Position numbers and translations under genes: made by a program. 64,000 bases of DNA from Owenia fusiformis (Eukaryota; Annelida; Polychaeta; Sabellida; Oweniidae), in assembly GCA_903813345.2 (NCBI GenBank), contig CAIIXF020000004.1, forward strand, positions 1,939,525 through 2,003,524, given 5' to 3'. Below are positions 1 to 12,990 of the stretch, piece after piece (position 1 is the first letter of the stretch; each line of letters opens with the position of its first letter). The notes under the pieces are model-generated. The model did not search any database. It had not been told where the DNA came from and was given only the letters and a program-made list of their open reading frames with translations.

Positions 1-13
1 ACCATATACAATG

Positions 14-447
14 ATTAGGGCGACGCCCACTTTTGATCACATGTGTAATTCTATGGTCTTTGACACTTACCAACCATGTAAATTCTAATATCTTATATAT
101 TGAGATATATTGAGATGAATATAATATGACCCAGAAGCTGTACCCTATGAAATCTAGAACCATGTAGATGAGATTTACACTTAAGGCTGATAAGCTCTGC
201 CCCCTCCCAATTCTGTTACTACCCCCTCCCCCTGTATCCCCATGCAATAACTATAACACTTAGATGTAAAAATGCTTGATATTAAGTATAACCAAATAAA
301 TTCAATATAAATGTATCTCAAAAGTCAAGTAAAACTCTGTATTTATAGAGAATGGCAATCAACTACTATTATGAGGGCGACGCCCACTTTTGACCACTTA
401 TGTAATTGTATGGTCTTTGACACTTACCAGTCATATAAATTGCAATA
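14..447. repeat. Pair of ~75-bp direct repeats
   Basis: A block beginning AGGGCGACGCCCACTTTTGA and ending in the CACTTACCA...TAAATT stretch occurs at about 17-90 and again at about 373-447, with a few differences. No coding potential is seen in or between the copies. The family is not recognised. Confidence 0.7.
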
Positions 448-1187
448 ATCTTTCTCTTTAAACAAATGTTTGGACAGCCCTGGTGATTTTTAGAGTGCTA
501 AAATGTTCTGATATCTGTTGATTTGAAAAATAATCCACATTCTATATTATGTACAGGTACAGGTTTTACCAAAATTAAGGATTTTCTCAGCAAAAATTGT
601 GGTTTCCATGGCAACCACGAGTGACAGACCATTGAAGCTTTGCATACTACCTTAAAATGATCTCATCAACTCTCAATAAAATCAATATGATGATTGAAGA
701 CTAACTGAATAAATTATTCAATGATGATAATGTACCCCCTGTAATTTTCCTTTTGAGGGTCAAAAACCCAATTTTGACAACTTTCGCCCCGGATACGGCG
801 CGTCAGACTAAAATTTTCTGAAGTATCACATAAAAATACATAAGAAACAAGTAATTTCAATTTGTTCAGAAGCGGGTACATTTTTCGGTGCTACCTCACT
901 ACCTATAATAAAGACAAAAAAGATCTGATCAGGGTTGTTCTGGAATGACCAGACAGATACAACTAAATGGACAATAAATTTTTAAGGATACATAGTTTGA
1001 GAAATACTACAATATAAGCTAAATTGGTTTAAACTATACACATGGCCTTTAATTGCATTTAAATCTTCATTTTGGGAGAAGAACCATCTCAGTGGTATGT
1101 AATAGATAATACAAAAACACTGTGCAACTTAGGGGCGTGAACAACTTTTATATTTAATGATTGTAAATTGTCAATTATTATGTTCTT

Positions 1188-1264
1188 GCATGCAAGTGAG
1201 GTGTTTAAGCATGCAAGTGAGGTGTTTAAGCATGCAAGTGAGATGTTTAAGCATGCAAGTGAGA
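1188..1264. repeat. 21-bp minisatellite, about 4 copies
   Basis: The unit GCATGCAAGTGAGGTGTTTAA is repeated head to tail almost perfectly. The open frame across it on the minus strand (repeated SLACLNT) is a by-product of a 21-bp period, since 21 is divisible by three, and is not evidence of a gene. The stretch 1265-2610 shows no gene or repeat that I can support. Confidence 0.8.
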
Positions 1265-2611
1265 GATGAGCTCCCAAAATTGTTTGAAAGAAAATATCAA
1301 TGAGGTTTGCCCTTTGCCTGTCATAGCTTGGCAGCCAATAAGTTTATAAAATATTGTTACTTGTTGGGGGGCAAAAAATTTTGAGCCTAAAAAGGCCTTA
1401 AGGCCCCAAAAAGTGGGCCTTTATGGTCATAACTGGGCCTTTTAAGGCCTTATTTTTTAATTTCAGGCCAAATTTCGAAGTAAATTGGCCTCAAAATTTC
1501 AAAATTTGGGCCCACTTTTGGGTGGTTCCCAGATCCGCCCCTGGGGTAAAATTGGCCTTTTTGGCTAAATGTTGGGCAGTTTTAAGTTTTGAAAAATTAT
1601 TCTTCATAGGGGGATATATATACTTGGACCTCTCGGTATTAACTTATTTTGGTTGCTACAAATGATTTTGAGCTGGGGTTTCTGGGTAGGAAGATAGACT
1701 TCTATTGGTTGCAATAATATGAAATTAAGCTGAGGCTTCTGGGTGTTAACCTCTACTGCAGTAACAAGCTAAGGCTGAGGCCTCTGGGTATTTAGCTCTA
1801 TTGATTTTGTTTACATTTATAATATGTTATTGTACAGAAACTTATTTTTATTTTAAATAGTTACAAAAACAGAATGTCATTTGTTCTATACCATGTTAAT
1901 TTGAACTAAGCCATGACAAGAAGAAGTAAAGTAGCAAAAGCAGCAAAATGTATAAAATATATCTTTTTTTTCAGAGAAGAAAAAACATGAAAAAGCAATT
2001 GCAAAATACAATTACATGGAAAACGTACATTTTACTCTAGAGTATTGGTTACATGTTAGTGTTTAAGAATTTTATACCTTTGGCAATTTTTTTTTATTTA
2101 AAGGAAAAGTCATCAGTGTCATTTGTTTAATTTTGCTTCCATGATTTTCCACTTTACTCTAAGAGCGAGGAGGGAAATTCTTAATAAATGGAGTATAGTT
2201 GGTTTGGCAGCATTTTCAGTTAGGGGGAAGTCTTATCATATTTATGAAAATAAAAGAATCACATATGTCGAGTTTTACAAAGGTAAATAGAAATCTAATT
2301 TATATTTATTTTATATTCACTTCATTGCAAAGAGAAACAAAGGGATAACTGTTCCCAATTGGTTGATTTTACTAAAACTCTGCAATTGACTTAGGTTTTA
2401 GGCTAAACGAGCACGCATTAGAAAATCAGATGATCTAAATCACATTGGTTTCAGGAAAAGTTTGAGAGATTTGTTGAAATATTTAATGTAAACATTCATT
2501 CTATGATTATATCTCTTTCTAGTTTTAGGAAAAAGTAGTAGATTAAACAAGACAAGAGAGACATAGTTTTTGAGAGGTTAAAAAGAGGAATCAAAATATT
2601 ATACTAAATTA

Positions 2612-2724
2612 CAGGGTGACCCAGAAATTATAACCCCTCTGTCTCCACAAAAACTAAGACAGACCATTATTTGGTGAGGAAGTTGATTAAAAAATGGAAG
2701 GGTACATTTTTTGTGATCACCCTG
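2612..2724. mobile_element. 113-bp mariner-type MITE
   Basis: The ends are inverted (CAGGGTGA ... TCACCCTG) and flanked by TA on both sides, the target duplication of Tc1/mariner elements. It has no coding capacity. Confidence 0.7.
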
Positions 2725-3710
2725 TACATTGTACTGAAATGCATTGTGCGAAGAGCTTGGGTGGAAAATGTAGCAACCAGTGTCAATACATTGAAGTAGC
2801 ATCTTGCTTCATCAAGCTTCGGACCTATCCTCAATAGATAGAACATAGTGATTGAGCTGGTAACTGAAGATGTTGAAGTAGAGCAAAACAATAATAGTTT
2901 GTGACCAGCATAATACATGTGATACACTCCCTCTCAAAAATTTGGCAGCCTATAACTTTTTGAGGGGGTGTTTGTATATTTTACATTTTAAGAGAAAATA
3001 TGCAGATCCAATGAATTATTGAATCTGCATGAACATGTTGTTCTCTGGTTTCTGAGCCATCATATTGTATATGCTATTTGCAGAAAATCTGGTTATATAA
3101 CATTTTTAACTATGAATTCGACATGAAAAGCCACTTACTGTAAGTTTTATAGAGACGCCAAGTATATTTTAGTCTTTTCCATTTCCACTTATGATATAGT
3201 TTTTTTTACATTATTTTTCAAATTTTAAACATGTTTCTCCTGTTTCTCTCTATTATGTAAATTGTTGTAAATATAGTATTTATGAAATATAAAATATTAT
3301 ATAAAAATAGATAAAATATATTATTTTAGTTATGTATATGAAAAAGAAAATACATTATGTGACATCTATTAACAGATACTGAATTTATAGAACGTACTAA
3401 AGATCATTTGCATGCACCCGTCTATATTCTATGAATCGTATACATCCACTTGAAAATAGAAAATGTGTTTGCCGTAGCTATGTAGAATGCAGATTAGGCC
3501 AACTTTTTATTCAGACATATTACTTTTTTTTGCTTATTCTGAGTACCAGCTACCAATATGAGTATCCATATCACCTAATATATCTTACAAAAGAAACACT
3601 CGGCCCTCTATAAGATATCTACATTTTCTTCAGCTTTTACCCCCGCTTTTACCCCATATCCAAAACCTCCCATAACATAACCATATTATATATAATATTA
3701 GGATTGCCTA

Positions 3711-3947
3711 CAGTTGGGGACAAAAATAAATGACAGGTCCATTTTCAATCACCATTTCCTAATTATGGTGGTCTGAAAGCCCATAATTTCCAATATTGTC
3801 TAGATATATATCCCTTAAAATTTGTATATTTTACATTTTGTATAATCTCATCCACTGATGTATGGCCTCTTGTAAATTCTCTTATTTTTAACATGGGAAA
3901 TCCTCACTTCAGCAAATCCACCTGTCATTTATTTATGTCCCCAACTG
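3711..3947. mobile_element. 237-bp mariner-type MITE
   Basis: Long inverted ends share CAGTTGGGGACA followed by AAATAAATGACAGG, with one mismatch, and the element is flanked by TA. It is non-autonomous and lies about 550 bp upstream of FREP gene 1. Confidence 0.8.
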
Positions 3948-4214
3948 TATATTATCATGTTATGTCATCCTGATCTATTATACCACACTGTGCTTTATTC
4001 ATCGTAGATAACTAAAACTCCAGTGCAGTATCAAATACAATTTTATCTTATTGTTTTCATATTTCGACTTCACTATTTTGTTTCTATTATACAAAGAACA
4101 TAAGTCCTATAATACAACAGTTATAGTTCAAAAGCAACCCGGCCAACCATTCCCCAAATGAATGTTATTCAAACACGATTTATCAGATTTAATATGAAAA
4201 ATATAGTTGTTTGT

Positions 4215-4440
4215 TTTATCGGTTTCGAGGATCCGTTCGAATGGACATTTTATAAATGGCTGTTTTGTCATTTTAAAGGTTACTCTTGGATATTTATTAG
4301 GCAATCTGATTACATATGGTGATAATGAAGTTCGATACCCCGGGACAAATCATTTTATTTAAAAGTTCATATTTGTTTATCGAGTCTAAATATTTCATTT
4401 TGTTCAACAAAAGCTGTTGGCAAATTAATGAGAAAATCTA
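4215..4440 (+). promoter_or_regulatory. 5' flank conserved across the FREP cluster
   Basis: An AT-rich block containing GGTTACTC, TATTTATTAGGCAA, ATGATAA.GTTC, CATTTGTTTATC and ATCTCATT..GTTCAACAAA recurs upstream of every FREP gene: here (gene 1), 5860-6030 (gene 2), 13670-13840 (gene 3), 18690-18860 (gene 4) and 20920-21075 (gene 5). Its constant position, about 80-300 bp before the ATG, suggests shared promoter elements carried along by duplication. No experimentally defined motif is claimed. Confidence 0.5.
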
Positions 4441-4497
4441 AACAAATACTTAGTGGTACAAATTCAATTTACAACTTACCAAACAATACCTGTAGTT

Positions 4498-5424
4498 ATG
4501 CAGCGTGGAATCGTGTACGGGTTGGCCATTATTTGCCTCGGATGTTTCTCAGTTTCTAGAGCTGGGAAAATGCAACGCCTGATTGAAAAACTGAAAACCG
4601 ATCTGAAAGAAGATTCTTCTAGCATAAGAGACGAGGTGAAAAATCTTAGAGACGACGTGACTAATCTACGAGATGGGGAATGTGCTGACAGAGACAATAT
4701 CCTTGAACTTAAGAATTCACTGGTTGAATTAAAGGAACTGTTGAAGGAGCTCCCGTGTGACAATAATGTTTCAGAACAATCTGCTACAGAAGATTGCAAT
4801 AGACAATCTGATGGCGTTCAAAGAATTCTCCCCAAAATAGGAAAACCATTTCTTGCAAGATGTGAAGCCGGGTGGCTTATCATTGCACATCGTTATGATG
4901 GAAGTGTAGATTTCAATAAAGTCTGGGACTACTACAAACATGGCTTTGGTAAAGTCTGGAAAGAACACTTCATAGGATTTGAAAATATTCTCTCTGTATT
5001 GCAACAGAAGGGATACAAAGCTAGGTTCGACCTCACCACATGGGAGAATGAGACAAAATACGCAGAATACCTAATTTTCGACATTAATGATAGGAAAGAC
5101 AAATACAGAATAAATATCGATGGTTATAATGGTACAGCAGGTGATGCAATGCAAGATGCCAACCATTAACAATTCAGCACCAAGGATTCGAGTAATGATA
5201 ATTTTGGTGGTACAGGTAGTTGCACTTTGAGTGGTGGACCTCATTGGTATGACGCGTGTCTTGGGGCAGGGGGCTCTATCTTTGGCATGTACTCCAAGAG
5301 TCCAAAATGTCCAAGTATATGGTCCTGTTTAACTTGGCAAGAATGGCCAAAGAAGCTTCCAGGAGTTGATCACAATGGTTATTACTCTTTTAAAGAAGTG
5401 AAGGTCAAAATTCGACCTATCTAA
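4498..5424 (+). pseudogene. FREP gene 1: intronless fibrinogen-related gene with internal stop
   Basis: A secreted fibrinogen-related protein in one uninterrupted exon. ATG 4498 (MQRGIVYG) begins a signal peptide ending near SVSRAG. The open frame starting at 4453 has only GTG there, so 4498 is preferred. Next come a short coiled coil with LRDDV heptads, an acidic linker with LPCDNN, then the fibrinogen domain (GWLIIAHRYDGSVDF, YKARFDLTTWENET, GTAGDAMQDANH). At 5167-5169 the codon read as AAT (Asn) in genes 2 and 4 is TAA. After it the same frame continues without further damage through WYDAC, GSIFGMYSKSPKC and KVKIRPI to a normal stop at 5424. It would be 308 residues if read through. It is therefore a very young pseudogene, a null allele or an assembly error. 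Two AATAAA signals follow at about 5496 and 5575. Confidence 0.85.
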
Positions 5425-6128
5425 ATGTTGCCTTCAAGGTGCTATTTGACATAATGTGATACTGATTATGAAATGGTGTAGACACTACTTGAATGAATAA
5501 ATGAACTGGCATAACGAGCACAGGTTTAGAACTTTTAACATTCATTGTCCGATATCAGGATTCTGTTATAATGAAATAAAACCAATCACTGCACGGATAC
5601 AAACAATTTAAAATGTATTGTTTTGAATATTTATTAATGGGTAATAAATTGTGGAGGGATTTAAGAGAATGAATCCGTTATATACTTGTTAGAAAAAAAT
5701 AGTCTGATCATCCATTATCTTCATTCATTATAATCGGGTTTATTCCAAACACTGTTGCAGGTCGAAATGTTTGGATTCAGTCATGTAAGACTACAATATA
5801 AACCAAAGTGGCTTTAACTTTATATGGGTCCTTTCAATGGAAACTTTATGAATATCTATTAATTTGGTTAGTTGAAAGGTTACTCGTATATTTAATGATG
5901 ATAAAGTTCAATACCTTCTGAAAAATTATTTTGTTTATTTTGTTTAAAAGTTACCATTTGTTTATCAAATCTAAATCTACAATAACAAATATCTCATTAT
6001 GCTCAACAAAGGCTTTTGTCATATCATTAATACTGACATAATTATTAACATAGCATTTTATTCAACTCAAAAAAGATACTGCCACAAATTCATTTCACAA
6101 ACTATTTAACAACAACTCCACCATAAAC
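5425..6128. other. Intergenic spacer between FREP genes 1 and 2
   Basis: Holds the 3' UTR and AATAAA signals of gene 1, then the conserved FREP 5' flank of gene 2. The whole spacer is closely repeated at 19928-21166, where it carries an extra 539-bp insertion. No gene is seen in it. Confidence 0.7.
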
Positions 6129-8820
6129 ATGAAGCATGGACTCGCGTACGGGTTTGCGATTCTTTGGCTCAGTTGTTTTTCAGTTTCTAGAGCTGGAAAT
6201 CTAGAAAAGGCAATACAACTCTTGATTGAAAAACTGAAAATCGATCTGAAAGAAGATTCCTCTAGCATCAGAGACGTGGTGTCAAATCTTCGAGACGTGG
6301 TGTCTAATCTAAGAGACGATGTGTCTAATCTAAGAGACGATGTGTCTAATCTAAGAGACGATGTGTCTAATCTAAGAGATGGTCAATCGGATATAAGAGA
6401 CATTAATTTTATATTGATGAAGCATTTAGATGAACGCATAAGTGGCAACATCGTCATAAATGATACTAAAGCTGATATTCCAGTTATCTCTGACGGTGAG
6501 GCTAAAGTTAATTATTCATTTTTGGTCAAGTGATTTACATTGCTGCAAGGTTTGTTTTCTGAGAGTCAAAGATGAAAAATAATTTCTCGAATGACGTTTA
6601 TTTTGTATTTGCAGCGTGTTCTAAGGCAGCAACAATGTTTGAAACAATTCAGGATCAGTTAAGGAGTTTCCCAAAAAAGTGTCCCTTTGATGTTGGAGGT
6701 AGGGATATCTAGATGAATCTAATATATCTCTTATAACACTAAACAATAATGGGAAACTTACGACTTGAACTTTTATTTGATTAAAAATCCGTACGAATGT
6801 CTTAAAGCATTAGAAATGCGATTTTATTATCAGATTTTTCAAATCAAAGTGTCTCAACTTTCAATCAATGTTTTGATAAAAGATGAGCAAAGGAGATAAG
6901 AGTCATTTCTTTTTGATGCATGTTCATGTAATGAATGAATTGAAAAGATTTTATACAGATTAATTTGATTTGTAATGTCTTTTCATGCTCCTATATTAGG
7001 TAATTGCAGCAAGGCATTTGGGGCAGACACTGTAAAGGAAGATCTTGATATGTTGAAAGAACAAATGAAGAAACTAGCAGATGTATGCAAGACAGAATCA
7101 GATGTCGAAATATATAAAGGTAGACACCTGCTTTTGAATTAACTTTGTTTGAAGCCAAATATTACTTGTATGTCAATAAATTTCCCAAGCGCTTCTATCA
7201 CTCATCGTTACTTATCGTTATGGTACATTGAGCATCCGTGTCCTCTAGCTTCAATGTAGGCCAGTTTGTGCCACATAAGGAAGGTTAAGATAAGCCTAAA
7301 AATATACGTATATCTGTACCTATCTGCATGTTTGTATTGCTTCGTGCACTAATAAACTACGTATATATGTATAGGTATACGTAAGTTGGCTATTTGCGCT
7401 TAACCTCCTTAACCTCCCTATAAAGTCTCTGTTAACGGTCAATGCAGAGATTAATGCTATTCCAAAACTTGTGATGGTACATCAACAAACCTTTCCTTAA
7501 AACAGAATTACCCAGTTAAACTTTCGGATGTTATGTTTATTCTTTGTTTGTCAGAAGACTTTTATAGATTATTCCTTTATCACGCAAAAGGTTATCATTT
7601 GGTTGTCTCAATATAACATGGAAAATGGGTCATGGTACTCAAATTTGTCTCTGACACAAGATCTTGTTAATGGTATACTATTTGTCAGAAGATTAAATTT
7701 CAATATATATCTTTCTTTTATATCTTTTTTATGGACTCTTTAGATGTCATATCATGACATATTAGTCACTAAGGTAGAGCAGTTCTTCCCATTGTCGAGT
7801 TGAAGAACTGGTATCTTTATCCTGGCTAGAACCATAGACAATTCTAGCCAGCGCCAGCCTTTTATCGAGTTAGCAGCACTCTAGTAATCGCCGGTATAGG
7901 TCAGCAGTCATAGGTCAAAGACAAATCACAAGAAGTGCTGTGACCTGGGTTTGAACCCAAGACCTCTACTTTTTCAGCCTGAAGCCAGACTTCCTGCTTT
8001 TCAGACCAATGCCTTAACCACTAGGCCAACCCACGCTCAGAGTTATTTTAGGTTTGCTCTCCAATTTCTAGGGATACTGTACATAATGGTTTTACTTTTC
8101 ATGCATTTTTCTACATAGTGCTTACCACATTAAGTCATTATCAATTCTTTTCCAGAACCATGTACCAATGCCACTTTGTCTATATCAGAGGATTGCTTTG
8201 GACGACCTGATGGTGTTCATATAATTCTTACCAAAAGAGGAAAACAATTTCTTGCAATGTGTGAAGCTGGGTGGCTTATCATTGCACATCGTTACGATGG
8301 AAGTGTAGATTTCAATAAAGTCTGGGAGTCCTACAAACTTGGCTTTGGCAAAGTCTGGAAAGAACACTTCATAGGATTTGAAAATATTCTTTCTTTATTG
8401 CAACAGAAGAGATATAAAGCTAGGTTTGACCTCACCACATGGGAGAATGAGACAGGATACGCTGAATACCATACATTTGACATTAATGATGAGAAATACA
8501 AATACAGAATAAACATCGATGGTTATAGTGGTACAGCAGGTGATGCAATGCAAGATGCCAACCATAATCAATTCAGCACCAAGGATTTGAGAAATTATAA
8601 TTTTGGTGGTAGTTGCACTTTGAGTTTTGGTGGACCTTATTGGTATGGTACGTGTCTTAGGGTAGGGGCCTCTATCTTTGGCATGTACTCCAAGAGTCCA
8701 AAATGTCCAAGTATATGGTCCTGTTTAACTTGGCAAAAATGGCCAAAGAAGCTTCCAGGAGTTGATCACAATGGTTATTACTCTTTTAAAGAGGTAAAGT
8801 TCAAAATTCGACCTATTTGA
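6129..8820 (+). CDS. FREP gene 2: four-exon secreted fibrinogen-related protein
   Basis: Exons 6129-6495, 6615-6698, 7000-7119 and 8156-8820, every junction in phase 1, give 411 residues. Exon 1 encodes a signal peptide (MKHGLAYGFAILWLSC...SVSRAG) and a coiled coil of near-perfect LRDDVSN heptads with Val at a and Leu at d. Exon 2 (ACSKAATMFETIQDQL) and exon 3 (GNCSKAFGADTVKEDLDM) are helical, cysteine-containing modules that may make inter-chain disulfides. Exon 4 is the fibrinogen domain (EDCFGRPDGV, CEAGWLIIAHRYDGSVDF, WYGTC, KFKIRPI). FREPs are secreted, oligomeric, lectin-like recognition proteins in invertebrate immunity; the ligand here is unknown. The calcium loop reads KDLRNYN, lacking the second Asp of the usual DxDND. 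Intron 3 contains a SINE. Confidence 0.85.
6615..6698 (+). CDS. FREP gene 2 exon 2
   Basis: An 84-nt exon bounded by TTTGCAG and GGAG|GTAGGG, entered and left in phase 1. It encodes about 28 residues with two cysteines (ACSKAATMF ... KKCPFDVG). The equivalent in gene 3 is 14432-14542. In gene 5 only its 3' end survives, near 21620-21650, with the donor GT changed to GA. Confidence 0.75.
7000..7119 (+). CDS. FREP gene 2 exon 3
   Basis: A 120-nt exon between TATATTAG and AAAG|GTAGAC, phase 1 at both ends. It encodes 40 residues with two cysteines (NCSKAF ... DVCKTESD). Nearly identical copies are 21742-21861 and 23545-23664, both in gene 5. Gene 3 has no copy. Confidence 0.8.
7716..8036 (-). 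mobile_element. tRNA-derived SINE in intron 3 of FREP gene 2
   Basis: Read on the minus strand, the head resembles a tRNA: box A-like TGGCCTAGTGGTTAAGGC at about 8029-8012 and box B-like GGGTTCAAACCC at about 7954-7943. It ends in a tail with ATGTCAT..TATGACAT and AAAAAAGATAT. That tail matches the 3' end of the LINE fragments at 56.8, 59.7 and 62.8 kb. The spacing and variable arm do not fold into a proper tRNA, so this is a SINE and not a tRNA gene. Confidence 0.75.
8156..8820 (+). CDS. FREP gene 2 exon 4 (fibrinogen domain, type 1)
   Basis: A 665-nt exon after TTCTTTTCCAG. It encodes the whole fibrinogen C-terminal domain of about 220 residues. It is of the type also found in genes 1 and 4 (KVWESYKLGFGKVWKEHF, ANHNQFSTKD, GGSCT), distinct from the type in genes 3 and 5. 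Two extra cysteines (SPKCPSIWSCLTW) replace the usual CHxxNLNG region. Confidence 0.9.
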
Positions 8821-10189
8821 ATATTGCCTTCAAAGAGGCATTTGACATAATGTGTTTCAAATGTTGATTAAAGATTGGTATGGACAATACTTGAAAGAAT
8901 TTATGAATTGGCAATTGAGTTTTTTGAAATTGCATCATTCATTTGATGATTAAAAGTAAGAAATTGACAACAATTAGATGTATTTATAAAATGGGCATTT
9001 GTTTGATTTGTTGGAAAATATAATGATATGATCATGCAATCAATCCTGAATCAACACATTATTTCATTCTGGTCAAGAAAATGTGCTGGCAACTTTATAT
9101 GTACACGCCTAGCCATCGACAACGTACAGTGACAAAATATACGGGTGTACACTTTGGCTGTACGTTATCATGTTTGAAGCAAAAATTGTGATGTGCGTTT
9201 TTAAAGATTTATTTAAGGAATATGAGAATTAAGTATTTAATGTTGAATTCCATGTCAATGCTCTTGGCAAGACTTTTAAGTGTATGTACATGAAATTAAA
9301 CATGACGCTCTTAATCATATTCCTTGGATAAATATTTTACGTCTGAACTATTTATTCGTAGACATTTAGATTTTCTTAAACACGGATTTATTCAATGAAA
9401 AACGTTTGTGGTAAAAATGTCGTTGAAATTCTGCCTACAACTTGTGAAATGAGGAAAAAAGAAAATTCGTAACTTCGAAGTTCCGACAGTTACAAAGAAG
9501 CTTGAGACAACAACATTTACTTAGCACAAAACCTTCAACATTATATACTAATAGATACATAAGATTAACATTAGATATCTGACCAACCCCGAGATATATC
9601 GGGATGCTCTCCAATAATTGTCACATGATTTGTACCAATAATCTTACCAAATATTGTAAGGGCTGCTAGGGGACCATGGTTGGGTGCAATTAAAATATAT
9701 TGTTGCTGATGTAGTCCATTTAATGCTAATATGAAAACATGCAATTTTGCTTTTCATCAAAATGGCCAGTCAGCAGCTGAAAATCTCCAAAATAGCTTTG
9801 GCCAGCAATGAGTTGAATATTGGTAAATATGGCGGCATGACACATTCAAAACCAATAAATGTTAAAAATGAGTATTTTTCATGTAATTGAAAATAGCTAG
9901 ACCTTGAAAATGAACTTTTCTCATTGTTTTATGTATTTTAAAATAAAATGCCTTTATCTAGATTCGGTCAGCATACTTATTGATCATTCCGGTTGTAAAT
10001 AACTTTGATAACTCACGAATACGCCCGTGAAAACATGTCATATCTCACTTATAAATGGTCGCATCTTTTCATTTTGGTTCTGTTGGCATAGAAAACATTC
10101 AGTCAGAGTGTGATGACAGCAGTGTATTTGCTTCTCACCTACTACCGATTATATCTGTATATGTACCCATTATAGTAAATGTAAAATTT

Positions 10190-12460
10190 ATTCTGTGAAA
10201 AACGTCACGGTCGTTAAAACAGGCCCAGACGGCAGAAGGGAAACTCGAGATAAATAAATTGTCGTGGTGATCAAGTCTTCAGTTCAGTTTATCAGATCAT
10301 TGTGTTACAAATCGTGATAATAGTTGTGATTGAATGATAATGAGCATGATCTGAAAAATTCTGAAAAATCACCGTTTTGCTTGTGAAAAACGACCATGAT
10401 GTTACTCATATATTGACAGTAGTCTTGTTGGAAATGGGACACATTTCAAGAAAAACAATGTGTCCACTCCATCATAACATAAAAGGATTTTCGAAATAGC
10501 CAGCATTATCGTCACGCGTGAAAAACGTCACGGTTATAGCATTGAACTCAAAGCAGTAATACGCCATTTTTATAAATCCCAGATGGATTGGTTTAATTTT
10601 ATATGATGACTCATATTCTTAAAACACATGTTTAACAGTTATTCAGTAATTACGCATAAAGCTCAACTCATAGACAAGGAAACGATAACGGCTATAGAAT
10701 TTGCCCTTTTGTAAATGTGCTTTTTACATTTTATACGTCTTAACAATAATATGTAACATGCAAGCAAATGACAAGTTATTTGGGAATTCCGTAAGCATAA
10801 TTTATCGGAAAAGTCATAACAAAAAATGTAATATGAAGACCATTAAAGCCCAAAATAGTTGACCCTCAGTAAATAACGTTTCGTTCAGTCTATTCCCGGG
10901 GATCACTGAATTCAATCATAAAGTCCCTTAATGTTTGCATTCTGATTTCTTTTCAATGGATGCAATTATTATTAATGGAGAACAGCATACACCGAAACCC
11001 CTAGTTAAGTAATATGAACGATTACAGCTTTTCAACGATGTTTTCGTGTTATAATTAATTTCTATTTCAATTCCATTTGCACGATCTGTATATGATCTGT
11101 AATATTCAATATGCCTTCGCGAAACGCAATTCGATGGAAAAGAGACAGAAAAAAGCAAAAACTAAGCAATGCCCGAGAATATTAAAGAAAATTTAAGGCA
11201 AGCAATGCAAAAATACACTCCTCTTTGAAATATATCGCCAACCGACAACAAAAAGAAATAGGAAACACAAAATACACGCTTCGAGAATGGAGGCAACAAA
11301 GCGAGATTAATTCATTCAAGGTTCTCTTTCTCTAAAACAAAACCGGGGTAACGCATTGCACTGAACATTAAACTTCCAGAACTTCAGAGAAAACTGAAAA
11401 TCACAGGAAAGAATTGAGTTTATGCTTAGAGTTATGTGATGTGATATCAGAAACCGTTGAAAAAGTATCGAGTCTGACAAAAAAATTAGTTCTAGGACTG
11501 CCGACTTGACTCAGCTCGAATGAAGCAAAACACAACAATAAGAACGTTTTCAGTTGCCATAAAAATGTCCTTGTGATGAGATCGGGGCATCGAGGAAGCG
11601 CTCCGCAGAGCAAAAGAAAATTTCATATTCACAGTCCAGCATCCTCCGATCACAGGGCTTCAAAATCCAGAATATATTCTTTCTTACGGATTCTGGATAC
11701 CTGCTTAGGAGGATGCAGTCCAGATGATTTTCATGCTTTGGCTACGTCAGACTTAAAAAAGTCAGCAACATCATTATTATTTCTTTCAAATGATTATGTA
11801 CAATCAAGTAGATGTAACAGATTTTAAATGAAAAAGTCTCTCTTGAAATTTGAAATCTTTAAAAAGGACTTTTCTGATGCATGATTGAATGCTGTTAATG
11901 TCATTTGGGATGAACATGTATGGTTGCCGTGCAGTTTGTGGTGCATGCAGGAAAGACTTCACTACGTCACCCTGCAGCTGGTCTACTCTACACCCATAGT
12001 AAAAGTTTCGTGAATTAAGACTCCTCTTAAGTGAACATATAACTCATTGTCATTTGTTTCCAATTTTCTTGTGAAAACCGACACGCGGAAAAAAGGTGAA
12101 CCAGCCTAATGATCAATGCTCCCCAAATAAAAATTTTATCATTTTCTATTCGTCTAAAGCATAATTTTTTTATGATCGAATCGATTCATGTTCTAATAGG
12201 GTTGACCCCTTTTAATTTTACTCAGATAAAAAACACAACGTATGAAAAAATCGAGAAAAATGATGGATTCGGATGTTTCATGTTGACAAGTGACGCACAT
12301 CAAAAGGGAAATACTTATAGTCCAAATTCATTTATGATTTTAAAGGACAGTAGAGTAGCATAAGGAAAGCCATTGGCTTTTTGAAATTGCTGCATTCTAA
12401 TGTGAATATCTTGGCATTTTAATCACGGACTGAAAATGTGAAAATCGTCACGTTTGAGAC
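10190..12460. repeat. Recurrent GTGAAAAACGTCACGG-type motifs
   Basis: Close variants of GTGAAAAACGTCACGG occur near 10196, 10383, 10518, 12070 and 12437, and two of them are followed by a GGGCCC/GGCCC run. GTGA and TCAC form a short inverted repeat around AAAACG. The spacing is irregular and the role unknown. Confidence 0.4.
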
Positions 12461-12990
12461 GGGCCCTAATTTCAATTTGAAATTCCACCTATTGTTCCTC
12501 GGAGTTTACTTCAATGCTTTGGGTAACGTGTGTATAAATGTATACAGATACATACTACATGTCTATTTGAAAAAATAATTTTAATGCTTTTTTGAATTTT
12601 TAACAAAATTTGTTCCACGCTTAAGCCGTTTTCAGTGGACAGATTCTGCGATCATGTGCCATCGGTATATTTTCAGATGTATTAAATGCCAATAGCAGCA
12701 ATAGTGCTAAACGAACCTCAAACATTTTTAATTTATAAAATTACATATTAAATTACATATTAAAGGATTTAAGTTCAGAGCTCAATGACTTGTTGACGAT
12801 TCAAATTTTGAATATGTTGCGCATTTTTCAATTTTAAAAGCTAACTAATTCACAACATGAATAATTTTCCAAGGTTCAATTATTGCAGAAAACAAGTTTT
12901 ATTTCCTAAAAGTTATCATGATAGATTAATTTCATTTTTGAAATCAGATCCAATTTATGGAACAACATAGGGGAACATTAAACCAAATTC

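Noticed and set aside
1089-1277. Cys/Leu repeat protein on the minus strand
   Set aside because: It is a translation of a 21-bp minisatellite, with no upstream or downstream gene structure.
11401-12363. Open frames of 70-84 codons between FREP genes 2 and 3
   Set aside because: No signal peptide, domain, splice context or repeated occurrence; the lengths are expected by chance.
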